NCBI RefSeq assembly: GCF_946480305.1 | Contig: NZ_CAMLJQ010000014.1 | Span: 1 to 64,000 of the forward strand | Direction: 5' to 3' | DNA: 64,000 nucleotides | Source: an uncultured Caldimonas sp. | GTDB taxonomy: Bacteria; Pseudomonadota; Gammaproteobacteria; Burkholderiales; Burkholderiaceae | Shown here: positions 33,402 through 42,735 of the stretch, one piece after another | Numbering within the stretch: the first letter of the stretch is position 1 | Layout: each line of letters begins with the position of its first letter | Position numbers and translations under genes: made by a program | The notes under the pieces: generated by a model | Told to the model about the DNA's origin: nothing | Databases searched by the model: none | Seen by the model: the letters and a program-made list of their open reading frames with translations, nothing else

Positions 33402-33662
33402 TCATTGGCAGCAGCCGCAGCACCCGCCGCGCTTGGCGCTTCGGCCAGCGGTGCCCTGGTTTTCCACCGGAAGCGCCGTGTACCCCGCTTGCTGGATCGC
33501 TTCACGTAGCCCGGCGGCGTCGGCCTCGGTGGGATCGATGTGCACCAGATGCGCGGCGAGGTCCACCTCCACCTTGGCACCCGCATCGACGGCGCGGACA
33601 GCCTGGGTGATGGCGCTGGCGCAGTGGCCACAGGTCATGTCTTCGACTCGATAGCTCAACAT
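33402..33662 (-). CDS. HMA-domain copper chaperone (CopZ-like)
   Basis: The 86-aa protein is a heavy-metal-associated domain: MLSYRVEDMTCGHCASAI carries Met9-Thr-Cys11-x-x-Cys14, and the ferredoxin-like fold ends near residue 66. A C-terminal extension ends in CCGCCQ, giving extra thiols that may bind a second copper. It would hand Cu(I) to the ATPase encoded nearby, whose usual N-terminal HMA domain is missing. The start at 33662 has AAGGAGC upstream and sits directly under a CueR-type promoter; the frame further upstream is the promoter region. Confidence 0.88.
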   Translation of the reverse strand: MLSYRVEDMTCGHCASAITQAVRAVDAGAKVEVDLAAHLVHIDPTEADAAGLREAIQQAGYTALPVENQGTAGRSAKRGGCCGCCQ

Positions 33663-33691
33663 GGTGATGCTCCTTGGCAGTTGGTGTGGCA

Positions 33692-33722
33692 AGTCTCGGC
33701 CTTCCCCTCGTTGGAAGGTCAA
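33692..33722 (-). promoter_or_regulatory. CueR-type promoter of the chaperone operon
   Basis: On the minus strand TTGACC (33717-33722) and GAGACT (33692-33697) are 19 bp apart, with the dyad CTTCCAACGAGGGGAAGG between them. It points at the HMA chaperone gene. It lies back to back with the plus-strand copy at 33759. Confidence 0.75.
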
Positions 33723-33758
33723 GGGGCAGGGCCAACCGATCGAAGCTTGCGACGGCGC

Positions 33759-33789
33759 TTGACCTTCCCACCGCGGGAAGCTCCAGAGT
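33759..33789 (+). promoter_or_regulatory. CueR-type promoter of the CzcI/cupredoxin/RND operon
   Basis: TTGACC (33759-33764) and CAGAGT (33784-33789) are 19 bp apart. The spacer holds the near-perfect dyad TTCCC-ACCGC-GGGAA. It faces the plus-strand efflux genes. Identical spacing in three promoters is strong support for one MerR-family copper sensor. Confidence 0.75.
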
Positions 33790-33940
33790 CCCGGCGTGAA
33801 TTGCGATCTGCAATGTTTGAGCACAGGAACTTTCTGCCGTTGCGCCATGTCAAGCAGTTGCGCATGCAGGGCGTTTCCGTGCGTCTGTTCCTCATTTTGA
33901 TAAGAGCTTCCTCATCGGCCCCGTGATAACCTGACGCCAC

Positions 33941-34327
33941 ATGAAGACCCTCCGGATCCTGTTGCTCGTGCTGCTTGCGCTGCTGCTCCCCTTGCGGGGC
34001 GCGCTGGCTCAGGCCGCCCACGATTGCGTCGGGATCTCGGGCCAGTGGGTCGGTGCCGAGGCTGCCGGCCATGGCCACGTCCACCAGGCGGGCCACGAGC
34101 AAACCGGCGAAGGGCACGACCATGGTCAGCACCTTCATGACCACGCACCCGATGCTGCAGACGCCTGCGACATCTGCGCGGCATCGTGCACGGCCACTTC
34201 CTTCATGAATGCGCTGCCCAAGCTGGCAGTGCCCCTGCCTCTCTCGGTCGTCCAGTTCCCGGCGCTCGAAGCGCCGCCTCCGAGTCATCCATCGGAAGGC
34301 CAGGAGCGCCCACCCCGAAGCATCTGA
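33941..34327 (+). CDS. CzcI/DUF2946-like periplasmic protein
   Basis: The 128-aa precursor has a signal peptide (MKTLRILLLVLLALLLPL..GALA). A His-rich stretch follows (HGHVHQAGHEQTGEGHDHGQH), then a CxxC...C motif (DACDICAASC). CzcI and DUF2946 proteins of this shape sit at the head of cation-efflux operons and may sense or buffer metal. It is the first gene behind the plus-strand CueR-type promoter. The next start codon is 100 nt downstream. Confidence 0.65.
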   Translation: MKTLRILLLVLLALLLPLRGALAQAAHDCVGISGQWVGAEAAGHGHVHQAGHEQTGEGHDHGQHLHDHAPDAADACDICAASCTATSFMNALPKLAVPLPLSVVQFPALEAPPPSHPSEGQERPPRSI

Positions 34328-34426
34328 TGCCGTGAGCGCCTCCCTGTGAGGCGCTGCAGCGCCGCACGCCCAGCGTGCGAACCCGCGCGCGAAGTCCGCG
34401 CGCATGCATCAGCTTCGAGGAACACC

Positions 34427-34927
34427 ATGAATACCGGAACCATCGGTCTGCTCGCCGCGTTGGCGATGTCGGCTGTCTCTCTGTCGTCGTTCGCGCATGG
34501 CGACGGCGGTCACGCGGCCCGGCCGCACAAGTACGAGGCGTCCAGGGTGGCCGATACCGCCTTCGGCAGGCAGGGCGACCCGAAGAAGGTCTCGCGGTCC
34601 ATCACCGTGGACATGACCGACAACATGCGGTTCACCCCGTCGGTGATGTCGATCAGGCGCGGCGAGACCGTTCGCATCAACGTGGTCAACAAGGGCCGGC
34701 TGTTGCACGAGTTCGTGCTCGGGACGCCTGAGGAGATCAAGAAACACTGGGAAGCGATGAAGAAGTTCCCGGGCATGGAGCACGACGAGCCGCAAATGGT
34801 GCATGTCGAGCCGGGCCGGCGAGGCGAGGTGGTCTGGCAGTTCACCCAGGCCGGCGAGTTCCAGTTCGGCTGCCTGCTGCCCGGCCACTTCGAGGCGGGC
34901 ATGGCCGGCAAGGTCATCGTGCAATGA
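34427..34927 (+). CDS. periplasmic cupredoxin
   Basis: The 166-aa precursor has a signal peptide ending near residue 23, a His-rich start (HGDGGH), and a plastocyanin-like domain. Type 1 copper ligands are visible as His94 (LLHEF), Cys149 (FGCLL), His154 and Met159, the C-x4-H-x4-M spacing of blue copper proteins. It probably binds periplasmic copper and passes electrons or copper. I chose ATG 34427; the frame upstream is the intergenic gap. It overlaps the next gene by 4 nt (ATGA). Confidence 0.88.
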   Translation: MNTGTIGLLAALAMSAVSLSSFAHGDGGHAARPHKYEASRVADTAFGRQGDPKKVSRSITVDMTDNMRFTPSVMSIRRGETVRINVVNKGRLLHEFVLGTPEEIKKHWEAMKKFPGMEHDEPQMVHVEPGRRGEVVWQFTQAGEFQFGCLLPGHFEAGMAGKVIVQ

Positions 34928-36126
34928 GGCGCGGCCGCATCCACCTGGCGCTGCCGGCCCTGTTGCTCGGCCTCGTGCTGGCGGGGGCTGCCCAGGCGCA
35001 GCCGCCGGTCACGCTGGCAGACGCCGTCGAGGCGGCCTGGCGGCGCAGTGCCCAATCCGCCGAGGCGGCGGGGCAGTTGCACCGGGCCGAGGCCGGGCGC
35101 GTCAGTGCATCGGCACTGTGGGCGGCCCCGCCCGCGATGGAAGTGGGTGTCGTCCGCGACCGCCAACGCGGTGCCGGCACGACCCGCGAAACCGAGCTCG
35201 GCCTCGCCGTGCCGCTGTGGCTGCCGGGGCAACGCGCAGCCCGGCTGGGGCAGGCGGATGCCGAGCGGCATGCGGCAGACGCGGTCTCCGCGGCGGCGCG
35301 TCTGCGCCTGGCGGGCGCTGTGCGGGAACTGGCCGCCGAGGTGGCCCTGCAGCGGGCGGAGGTGGCGTCCGCCGAGGCCCAGAGCCGGGAACTCGACGCG
35401 GTGGCCAGGGATGCGGAGCGCCGTGTCGCGGCCGGTGAGCTGGCCCACGCCGATGCACTGGCCGCGAACGCGGAACGGCTCGCGGCGTCGGCTGCCCTCG
35501 CGCAGGCGAGACAGCGCCTGCAGTCGACCGAGCTGCAGTGGAAGGCGCTCACCGGGCTGACCACGGTGCCTGAAGCGCCCGCCGCGGCCGCGGCGGAGCC
35601 GGTGCACCCGGCGCTGCGAGCAGCGGCCCTGCAGGTGGAACTGGCGCGCAAGCGCCTGGATGCCGTGAAGGCCGACCGCCGCGATGCGCCCGAGCTGCTG
35701 GTGCGGGCGCGCCAGGAGGTGTCCACCGGCGAGCCGAGGACGAACGGCATCGGCGTGGCCCTGCGCATTCCCTTCGGCACCGCCGATCGCAACGAACCGC
35801 TGCTGGCGGCGGCGCTTGCCGAGCTGGGGATCGCCGAGGCCACGGAGCGCGAGCTTCGGCAACAGGTCGAGGCCGAGATCGCCGCCGCCCGATCGGCCGA
35901 AGAGCTGGCGCACCAGCAACTGGCCGACGAGCGTGCGAGGGCGGCGCTGCTGCGAGAGCGGGCCTCGCTGATCGAGAAATCCTACCGGGCCGGCGAAACC
36001 GCGCTGCCCGAGATGCTGCGCGCCGTCACCGCCGCGGCGCAGGCGGAAGCCGCGCTCACCCGTCAACAAGCCGTGCTTGCGCAGGCCGCCTCGCGGCTGC
36101 AGCAGGCACTGGGAGTCATGCCATGA
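34924..36126 (+). CDS. czcC: CzcC-like outer-membrane efflux protein (TolC family)
   Basis: The 400-aa precursor has a signal peptide (LALPALLLGLVLAGAAQA) and two halves of long amphipathic helices, typical of TolC family channels: VTLADAVEAAWRRS at the start of the first half and the VELARKRLDAVKAD segment in the second. It forms the outer-membrane tunnel of the RND pump encoded downstream. Its ends overlap the cupredoxin and the next gene by 4 nt each, so all are co-translated. The czcC name is by position and type; copper rather than zinc is the likely substrate. Confidence 0.85.
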   Translation: MRRGRIHLALPALLLGLVLAGAAQAQPPVTLADAVEAAWRRSAQSAEAAGQLHRAEAGRVSASALWAAPPAMEVGVVRDRQRGAGTTRETELGLAVPLWLPGQRAARLGQADAERHAADAVSAAARLRLAGAVRELAAEVALQRAEVASAEAQSRELDAVARDAERRVAAGELAHADALAANAERLAASAALAQARQRLQSTELQWKALTGLTTVPEAPAAAAAEPVHPALRAAALQVELARKRLDAVKADRRDAPELLVRARQEVSTGEPRTNGIGVALRIPFGTADRNEPLLAAALAELGIAEATERELRQQVEAEIAAARSAEELAHQQLADERARAALLRERASLIEKSYRAGETALPEMLRAVTAAAQAEAALTRQQAVLAQAASRLQQALGVMP

Positions 36127-36683
36127 CCCACCTCCATGTCCGCTGGATGACCGCCTTGGCGCTGTCTGCTGCCAGCATCCTGGCTCATGCCCACGGGGAC
36201 GAGCCGCACGGCGACGAACCTCATCCGCCGGTTGCTGTACCCGCAGGCGCGCCACGGTTCGAGGCCGCCACCGACGCGTTCGAAATGGTGGGCCGCCTCG
36301 AAAACGGGGCCCTCACGCTGTTCATCAACCGCTTCGAGACGAACGAGCCGGTGTTGCAGGCCCAGGTCGAGCTGGAATCGGGGCCGCTGAAGGCGGTTGC
36401 GGCCTACCAGGCCGATCAAGGCAGCTACGTGATCACGGATGCCGGGCTCTTGGCAGCCCTGAACCAGCCCGGAGAGCACCCGGTCGTCGTCACGCTCACA
36501 CTGGGCAACGAGGCGGACCTGCTGGATGCGACGCTGACGCTCGCCGCCGATCAGGACGACCACGCGGCCGAGCCGCGCACGCCGGTCGTGCCCGCGATGG
36601 CCGGGGCGTTGGGCGTGGCGGCTCTGGGCGCCGGCGCCATCGTGTTGCGCCGGCGTCAATCAACGAAGGGAGCAGCCCGATGA
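36123..36683 (+). CDS. periplasmic protein of the efflux operon, C-terminal anchor
   Basis: The 186-aa protein has an N-terminal signal-like segment (WMTALALSAASILAHA) and a short His-rich stretch (HGDEPHGDEPH). A beta-rich domain (FEMVGRLENGALTLFINRF, VLQAQVELESGPLKAV) follows, and a C-terminal membrane segment (AMAGALGVAALGAGAIVLRRR). I recall similar proteins between czcC and czcB in such operons, with no proven role; metal handling for the pump is a guess. It overlaps both neighbours by 4 nt. Confidence 0.7.
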   Translation: MTHLHVRWMTALALSAASILAHAHGDEPHGDEPHPPVAVPAGAPRFEAATDAFEMVGRLENGALTLFINRFETNEPVLQAQVELESGPLKAVAAYQADQGSYVITDAGLLAALNQPGEHPVVVTLTLGNEADLLDATLTLAADQDDHAAEPRTPVVPAMAGALGVAALGAGAIVLRRRQSTKGAAR

Positions 36684-37786
36684 AGCATCTTGTCGTCATC
36701 TTTTGCCTGACATCGGCCATGGCGGTGCAGGCCTCGCCCGGCGCGCACGGGCCCAACGGCGAGCACCTGGAGCCGCCCTCCGTCAGCACGCCGGACAGTC
36801 TTGCCCGCCTGCCTGATGGCAGCGTCAACGTGCCGGTGCCGGCGCAGCGGCGCCTGGGCATCCGCACCCTGCTCGCCAAGGAGTCGGATGCGGCCGCCAC
36901 CATCGAACTGCCGGGGCGCGTGGTGATGGACCCGAACGCCGGCGGCCGCGTGCAGACGCTGTCCGGCGGCAAGGTCCAGCCCGGGCCGAAGGGCTTGCCG
37001 GTGGCAGGCCAGGCGGTGCGCAAAGGCGAAGTGCTGGCCTACGTGGCATTCAACGCCAATCCGATCGAGGCGGCCAACCAGCAGGCTCTGCTGGCCGAGA
37101 TCCGCGCCAACCGGCAGCTCGCGCAGCAGCGCGTGCAGCGGCTCGAGTCGCTGGAAGGAACGGTACCGCGCAAGGACATCGAAGCCGCGCGTGCCGAACT
37201 GCAGAGCCTGGATGCACGCGAGCGCGCCGTCGCGGCTGGCGTCGGCGCCCGCGAGGCGCTGGTGGCGCCGGTCAACGGCGTGATTGCCAGCGCATCGGTG
37301 GTTGCGGGGCAGGTGGTGGAGCCCAAGGATGTGCTGTTCGAGGTGGTCGACCCCACGCGGCTGCTGATCGAGGCGACGACCACCGATGCATCGCTGGGCG
37401 GCAAGCTGGGGCAGGCCTCGGTGGCCGGGGTGCCGTCGGTGAAGCTGCAGTTCCTCGGCGCTGCGCGCTCCTTGCGCGAAGGCACGCTGCCGCTCACCTT
37501 CCGAGCATCCGCTGCCGGCGCGCTGCCGCTGGCGATCGGCCAGCCGGTCACGGTCGTGGCCTCGCTCAACCAGACGATCAAGGGCTACGTGGTGCCTGCC
37601 CGGGCCGTGACGCGCAGCCCGTCGAACGAGCCCGTCGTCTGGATCAAGGCGGGCGCGGAGCGCTACGTTCCGCAGCCGGTGCAGGTGCAGCCGCTGGACG
37701 CGCAGACCGTCGTCGTGACCCAGGGGCTGGGCGCCGACAACCGCGTGGTGGTGCAGGGCGCGCCGCTCATCGCGCAGATCCGCTGA
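36680..37786 (+). CDS. czcB: CzcB-like membrane fusion protein
   Basis: This 368-aa periplasmic adaptor of the RND pump has a signal peptide (LVVIFCLTSAMAVQA), an N-terminal HGPNGEHLE metal-type motif, and the barrel and lipoyl halves (ATIELPGRVVMDPNAGG, VGAREALVAPVNGVIASASV). A coiled-coil hairpin lies between them (ALLAEIRANRQLAQQRVQRLE, part). It links the inner-membrane pump and the TolC-type channel. The start at 36680 overlaps the previous stop by 4 nt; the longer frame to 36077 is in another gene. The pump gene follows 18 nt later. Confidence 0.85.
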   Translation: MKHLVVIFCLTSAMAVQASPGAHGPNGEHLEPPSVSTPDSLARLPDGSVNVPVPAQRRLGIRTLLAKESDAAATIELPGRVVMDPNAGGRVQTLSGGKVQPGPKGLPVAGQAVRKGEVLAYVAFNANPIEAANQQALLAEIRANRQLAQQRVQRLESLEGTVPRKDIEAARAELQSLDARERAVAAGVGAREALVAPVNGVIASASVVAGQVVEPKDVLFEVVDPTRLLIEATTTDASLGGKLGQASVAGVPSVKLQFLGAARSLREGTLPLTFRASAAGALPLAIGQPVTVVASLNQTIKGYVVPARAVTRSPSNEPVVWIKAGAERYVPQPVQVQPLDAQTVVVTQGLGADNRVVVQGAPLIAQIR

Positions 37787-37804
37787 CGCACGCCGGGAGC
37801 ACGC

Positions 37805-40800
37805 ATGTTCAACTGGATCGTTCGCTTCAGCCTCCAGAACCGGCTCTTCGTGCTGGTGTTCGCGGCCCTCCTGATGGTCTACGGCGCCTTCACCGCGTCA
37901 CGCACGCCGGTGGACGTGTTCCCGGATCTCAACAAGCCGGTGGTCACGGTGATGACCGAGGCCGGCGGCATGGCGCCGGAAGAGGTGGAGCAACTCGTCA
38001 CCTACCCGCTCGAGACGGCGCTGAACGGCATGCCGGGCGTCACGCGCGTGCGCTCGACCTCGGGCGTGGGCCTGTCCATCCTCTATGCCGAGTTCGACTG
38101 GGGCACCGACATCTACCGCAACCGCCAGCTGGTGTCGGAGCGCCTGGCCCTGGTGCGCGAGCAACTCCCGCAGGGCGTGAACCCCTCCATGGGGCCGGTG
38201 TCCTCCATCATGGGCGAGGTCATGCTGCTCGCGCTGCCGCTGGAGGCCGGCAAGGCCGCCACTCCGATGCAGGCGCGCGAGTACGCGGATTTCGTGCTGC
38301 GGCCGCGCTTGCTGTCGGTGCCGGGCGTGTCCCAGGTCATCCCGATCGGCGGCGAGGTACGCCAACTGCGGGTGGAGCCCGACACGGTCCGCATGGCGCA
38401 GTACGGCGTGTCGTTGAGCCAGATGGAAGACGCGCTGCGCGGCTTCGCCGGCAACGCGGGCGGCGGCTTCCTCGACCTGAACAGCCGCGAATACCTCATC
38501 CGGCACATCGGCAAGACCAACCGCGTGGAAGACCTCCAGGGGTTGGCCGTTGCCTGGAAGGACGGCCGCCCCATCCTGCTGGAGCAGGTCGCGAAGGTCA
38601 GCTTCGCGGCCAGCCTGAAGCGCGGCGATGCCGGCTACAACGGCGTGCCGGCGGTGGTCGTCAGCATCCAGAAGCAGCCGAACGCGGACACGGTGCGCGT
38701 CACCAAGGACATCGAAACGGCGCTGGCCGAACTCGGCAAAGGCCGCCCCGCAGGCTTGAGCGAACCGAAGGTGCTGTTTCGCCAGTCGGAGTTCATCCAG
38801 GCCTCCGTCGCCAACGTGACCGAGGCGCTGCGTGACGGCGCCATCATGGTCGCCATCATCCTGTTCGCGTTCCTGCTCTCCGCACGCACGACCCTCATCT
38901 CGCTGCTGGCCATCCCGCTGTCGCTCGCGGTCACGGCGCTGGTGTTCAAGCTGCTCGGGCAGTCCATCAACGTGATGACCTTGGGCGGGCTGGCCATTGC
39001 CATCGGCGAGCTGGTCGACGATGCCGTGGTGGACGTCGAAAACATCCTGCGCCGGCTGAAGCAGAACCGCACGCTCGCCCAACCGTTGCCGGTTCTTGAA
39101 GTGGTTCGCCAGGCCAGCGTGGAAGTGCGCTCCGGCATCGTCTACGCGACCGTCATCGTGGTGCTGGTGTTCGTGCCCTTGTTCGCGCTGCCGGGTATCG
39201 AGGGGCGCCTGTTCACGCCGCTGGGCATCGCCTACATCGTCTCCATCCTGGCGTCGATGCTCGTGTCGATGACGGTCACGCCGGTGCTGTCGTCCTACAT
39301 GCTGCCGCGCATGAAGAACCTGGGCCACGGCGACAGCCCGCTGGTGGCACGGCTGAAAGCCTGGGACACGCGGCTGCTCGCCTGGTCGTTCCGGCATGCG
39401 CGGGTGCTGCTGGCCGCAGCGGCAGCGGCGGTGGTCCTGGCCGCCGCCTCGGTGCCGTTTTTTCCGCGCGCCTTTCTGCCGGCCTTCAACGAGGGCTCGG
39501 TGGTGGTCGGGATGCTGTTCAACCCCGGCACCTCGCTGGAGGAATCGAACCGCATGGGCGCAGTGGCCGAGACGCTGCTGCTCGAAGTGCCCGAGGTGAC
39601 GCAGGTGGGCCGCCGCACCGGGCGCGCGGAACTCGACGAACATGCCGAAGGCGTGCACTCCTCGGAGATCGAGGTCGATCTGCAGGCATCGGAGCGAGAC
39701 CGCGAGCAGATCATGGCCGACATCCGCCACAAGCTCTCGGTGCTGCCGGCCCAGGTTGCCGTCGGCCAACCCATCTCGCATCGGCTGGACCACCTGCTGT
39801 CCGGCGTGCGTGCACAGATCGCGGTCAAGGTCTTCGGCGATGACGTCGACACGCTGCGCGGCCTGGCCGAGCAGTTGCGGCAAGGGCTCGCGGGCGTCCC
39901 GGGCCTGGTCGACCTGACGGTCGAGAAGCAAGTGCTCATCCCGCAGATCATGGTCCGCCTGGATCACCGGAAGGCCGCGCAGGCAGGGCTGGCCCCGGGG
40001 GAAGCGATCCGCGTGCTGCAGGCCCTGACCGACGGCGCACATGGCGCCCAGATCGTGGACGGCCAACGCCGCTACGACCTGGTGCTGCGACTGCCCGATC
40101 AGGCACGCAGCCCGCAGGATCTGGCTCGCACGCTCATCGACACGCCGGCAGGGCGCATCCCCGTCTCGGCCATCGCCACGGTCGAGGAGACCGATGGCCC
40201 GAACCAGATCGGCCGCGAGAACGGGCGCCGACGCATCGTCGTCTACGCGAACACCGACGGATCCGACATGGGACGCATCGTCGGAGACATCCGCGCGGCC
40301 ATCGACAGGACACAGCTACCCCAGGGGACGTTCGTGAGCCTGGAGGGGCAGTTCCAGGCGCAGGAGGAAGCCACCAGGCTGATCACCGTGCTGTCGCTGA
40401 TGTCGCTGCTGATGGTCTTCCTGGTGCTCTATACACGCTACAAGTCGGCCACGCTGGCGGCCATCATCATGGCCAACATCCCGCTGGCACTCATCGGCAG
40501 CGTGGTGGCGATGTGGCTGGCGGGCGTGACGCTCTCGGTAGCATCGATGGTCGGCTTCATCACGCTCGCCGGCATCGCCTCGCGCAACGGCATCCTGAAG
40601 ATCAGCCACTACATCAACCTCTGCAAGTTCGAGGGCGAGCGGTTCGGCGAGCAGATGGTGGTGCGGGGGTCGCTGGAGCGGTTGACGCCGGTGCTGATGA
40701 CGGCCCTGGTTGCGGCCTTTGCGCTGACGCCGCTGCTGCTGTCTGCCGATGCGCCCGGCAAGGAGATCCTGCACCCTGTGGCGGTGGTCATCTTCGGCGG

Positions 40801-40936
40801 CCTGGTGAGTTCGACCTTGCTGGACACCTTGCTCACGCCGGTGCTGTATCTCATGTTCGGCCGCACGGCGACGCAGCGACTGCTCGGCGACGCCGATGCA
40901 CAAGGCCTGACCGGCGCACCGCAGGAAGCGTTCTGA
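37805..40936 (+). CDS. czcA: HME-type RND metal efflux pump (CzcA/CusA family)
   Basis: This 1043-aa inner-membrane RND antiporter has 12 membrane segments in two halves, starting [22 protein letters not shown]. The charged TM4 signature is [14 protein letters not shown] (Glu402, Asp405, Asp406, Asp410, Glu412). It differs from the CzcA pattern (DFG.IVDGAVVIVEN) and from the CusA type, so this is another heavy-metal class and the substrate cannot be fixed from the motif. The copper neighbours argue for Cu. The pump captures ions from periplasm or membrane and exports them through the CzcB-CzcC pair. Confidence 0.9.
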   Translation: MFNWIVRFSLQNRLFVLVFAALLMVYGAFTASRTPVDVFPDLNKPVVTVMTEAGGMAPEEVEQLVTYPLETALNGMPGVTRVRSTSGVGLSILYAEFDWGTDIYRNRQLVSERLALVREQLPQGVNPSMGPVSSIMGEVMLLALPLEAGKAATPMQAREYADFVLRPRLLSVPGVSQVIPIGGEVRQLRVEPDTVRMAQYGVSLSQMEDALRGFAGNAGGGFLDLNSREYLIRHIGKTNRVEDLQGLAVAWKDGRPILLEQVAKVSFAASLKRGDAGYNGVPAVVVSIQKQPNADTVRVTKDIETALAELGKGRPAGLSEPKVLFRQSEFIQASVANVTEALRDGAIMVAIILFAFLLSARTTLISLLAIPLSLAVTALVFKLLGQSINVMTLGGLAIAIGELVDDAVVDVENILRRLKQNRTLAQPLPVLEVVRQASVEVRSGIVYATVIVVLVFVPLFALPGIEGRLFTPLGIAYIVSILASMLVSMTVTPVLSSYMLPRMKNLGHGDSPLVARLKAWDTRLLAWSFRHARVLLAAAAAAVVLAAASVPFFPRAFLPAFNEGSVVVGMLFNPGTSLEESNRMGAVAETLLLEVPEVTQVGRRTGRAELDEHAEGVHSSEIEVDLQASERDREQIMADIRHKLSVLPAQVAVGQPISHRLDHLLSGVRAQIAVKVFGDDVDTLRGLAEQLRQGLAGVPGLVDLTVEKQVLIPQIMVRLDHRKAAQAGLAPGEAIRVLQALTDGAHGAQIVDGQRRYDLVLRLPDQARSPQDLARTLIDTPAGRIPVSAIATVEETDGPNQIGRENGRRRIVVYANTDGSDMGRIVGDIRAAIDRTQLPQGTFVSLEGQFQAQEEATRLITVLSLMSLLMVFLVLYTRYKSATLAAIIMANIPLALIGSVVAMWLAGVTLSVASMVGFITLAGIASRNGILKISHYINLCKFEGERFGEQMVVRGSLERLTPVLMTALVAAFALTPLLLSADAPGKEILHPVAVVIFGGLVSSTLLDTLLTPVLYLMFGRTATQRLLGDADAQGLTGAPQEAF

Positions 40937-40987
40937 AGCACAAGGGCAAAGGGTGCAGCCCCATGACGCACCTGACCAACCAAGGAG

Positions 40988-41365
40988 ATGGAAGTGAAGA
41001 AGTCCCTGATTGCGCTGGCGTCTGCGCTGGCGCTGGCATCCCTCAATGCGACAGCTCACGGCGATGCCAAGCCCATGCACGGCGGCATCGTCCAGGTGGC
41101 ATCCGATCTGCAGTTCGAGCTCGTGCCGCAGGCCGATGGCGCCACGCTGTACGTCGTGGATCACGGCAAGCCGGCCGACACGGCAAAGATGTCCGGCAAG
41201 TTGACCGTACTGAATGGCACGCAGAAGTCCGAGGCGGAGCTGAAACCGGCTGGCTCGAACAAGCTGGAAGCCACTGGCGTCAAGATCGGCGCCGGCTCGA
41301 AGGTGGTGGCCAGCGTCAGTGGCGCAGACGGAAAAGCGACGACGATACGGTTTGGCGTCAAATAA
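40988..41365 (+). CDS. periplasmic small protein at end of metal operon
   Basis: The 125-aa precursor has a signal peptide (SLIALASALALASLNATA) then HGDAKPMHGGIVQVASDLQFELV, giving His and Met residues near the N terminus. The rest is a compact beta-rich domain (ATLYVVDHGKP, KLTVLNGTQKSEAELKPAG). The function is unknown; I recall such proteins ending czc/cus-like operons, perhaps binding metal. The ATG at 40988 has AAGGAGATGG around it; a GTG at 40994 is a possible alternative. It lies 52 nt after the pump gene and before a T-tract. Confidence 0.65.
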   Translation: MEVKKSLIALASALALASLNATAHGDAKPMHGGIVQVASDLQFELVPQADGATLYVVDHGKPADTAKMSGKLTVLNGTQKSEAELKPAGSNKLEATGVKIGAGSKVVASVSGADGKATTIRFGVK

Positions 41366-41368
41366 GTG

Positions 41369-41387
41369 TGCCCGATCGGCTTTTTTG
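41369..41387 (+). terminator. possible terminator between convergent genes
   Basis: A GC-rich self-complementary GCCCGATCGGC core is followed by TTTTTT just after the last plus-strand metal gene and before the converging DUF305 gene. The stem is short, so termination may be partial. Confidence 0.45.
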
Positions 41388-41400
41388 TACCGACATCCAA

Positions 41401-41952
41401 TTACCGACCGTCTCCGGGGATGCGGCGCTCCATTTCCGAGGTCATGCCGGCCGACCGGGCCGGTAGCTCCGCAGCTCCTTGCTTGCCGCCCCGAGAAATG
41501 TCCTCGATGAGCAGCTGCATCTCCGCAATCTCGCGAACCTGCGATTCAATGATTTCATCGGCCAGTCTTCGCACCCGCGGGTCGGTAATGCTGGCCTTCC
41601 GCGCGTTGTTTATCGCAATCGAGTGATGCGGAATCATCGATTTCATGAATCTCACGTCGTCTATCAACAGCTGGTTCCTGTTCACTACGAGCAAGCCGAC
41701 TCCCATGATCGCTGCCACGCTCACGACGGCGATCTTCGGGCCTCGGTACATCGACCACATGAACGCCAACATGACGACGGTCATCACACAGCCCATGACC
41801 AAGGACGCGATGAGCCGGTTCATACTGAAGAGCCCATCGTCGAAGCGATAGACCAACTGGTACATGAGGAAAAACATGATCACCGTTGAAGTGGCAATCA
41901 TGGCGGCAAATCTGCCCCAGCCCATTCCGGTGTCTCTCGAAGGCTTGTTCAT
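41401..41952 (-). CDS. DUF305 membrane protein
   Basis: The 183-aa protein has four membrane segments in its first 95 residues ([57 protein letters not shown]). A DUF305 domain follows, recognisable from [16 protein letters not shown] and [23 protein letters not shown]. Conserved His-His and Met residues in such domains suggest metal binding, and DUF305 genes are common in copper islands. It faces the metal operon convergently and is the last cargo gene. Function is unknown. Confidence 0.82.
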   Translation of the reverse strand: MNKPSRDTGMGWGRFAAMIATSTVIMFFLMYQLVYRFDDGLFSMNRLIASLVMGCVMTVVMLAFMWSMYRGPKIAVVSVAAIMGVGLLVVNRNQLLIDDVRFMKSMIPHHSIAINNARKASITDPRVRRLADEIIESQVREIAEMQLLIEDISRGGKQGAAELPARSAGMTSEMERRIPGDGR

Positions 41953-42204
41953 TGCGCAGCTCCATCTTCCGTCGCGGATCAGAGGTGATTAGCCAACGTT
42001 GTCTGGACGCCCCTGCTGAGTGATGCGCAGCAAGCATCATTCCTGTTCGCGCGTGCGACGCGACGCTCAAGGGATATCGAGGCCCGGTGCCCCAAGGGGG
42101 TGTGCTCGAAGAATATGGGCTGCCGCTGCACCATAAAACTTCATGCAATGACATAGTTCTGGGTTGAAGGTAGAGGCACCACCGACTCCTGGGGAGATCG
42201 CTGC

Positions 42205-42735
42205 ATGTCCTGGGTCAACATCCCAAACTTTCTCATCGCGTCGCTGGCCGCCCTGGTCAGCCTACCCGGCACAACGAGCTATGCCACCGCGCAGGCTACA
42301 CCCGGCACTCGAGCAGACCCTGCCTCTGCGCCCTCCGGCGCGTCACCGATCGCAAGTCGCCAAGGACGGTTTGCCCTGGTGGAACTGGAACCGTCGGTGG
42401 GGCAACGCGACCTGCTCGAGCAGGTCGTTGAAACCGACGCCCCCAACTCCCTTCATGCGACCGTTGGCGATGGCCTTCGCCACCTGCTTGCCCGCTCGGG
42501 CTATCGGCTGTGCGAATCAGACGCAGCAGCGACGTTGTATGCGCTCCCTCTGCCTGCGGCACACCTCCAACTCGGCCCCATGACGCTGCGCGACGCGTTG
42601 TCAACCCTTGCGGGCTCTGCATGGAAGCTGTCGGTCGATGAGGTGGCCCGCGTCGTTTGCTTCGCGCAAACCGTGGAGCCGGATCGCTCCACGATCTCGG
42701 CACCCGCGCAAGATGGCAAAGAGGCGCAGCCATGA
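42205..42735 (+). CDS. pilL: PilL-like ICE protein (PFGI-1 type)
   Basis: This 176-aa protein has a signal-like N terminus (FLIASLAALVSLPGTTSYA) and a PilL-like periplasmic domain: LEQVVETDAPNSLHATVGDGLRHLLARSGYRLC, then LPAAHLQLGPMTLRDALSTLAGSAWKLSVDE (split). Similar proteins start the conjugation cluster of PFGI-1-type elements. The domain resembles secretin-associated folds, so it probably sits in the mating-pore or pilus base. It overlaps the next gene by 4 nt. Upstream 252 nt should hold the promoter of the transfer operon. Confidence 0.72.
   Translation: MSWVNIPNFLIASLAALVSLPGTTSYATAQATPGTRADPASAPSGASPIASRQGRFALVELEPSVGQRDLLEQVVETDAPNSLHATVGDGLRHLLARSGYRLCESDAAATLYALPLPAAHLQLGPMTLRDALSTLAGSAWKLSVDEVARVVCFAQTVEPDRSTISAPAQDGKEAQP

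Noticed and set aside
34510..36255. 581-aa minus-strand open frame
   Set aside because: Antisense to the cupredoxin and czcC genes; biased composition and no domain.
37898..40066. 722-aa minus-strand open frame
   Set aside because: It is antisense to the RND pump gene and very rich in His, Arg, Gln and Asp, as expected for a shadow frame in GC-rich DNA.
29304..41952. mercury resistance (mer) operon
   Set aside because: CueR and MerR promoters look alike, but there is no MerA, MerT or MerP; the genes are of copper and RND-efflux type.
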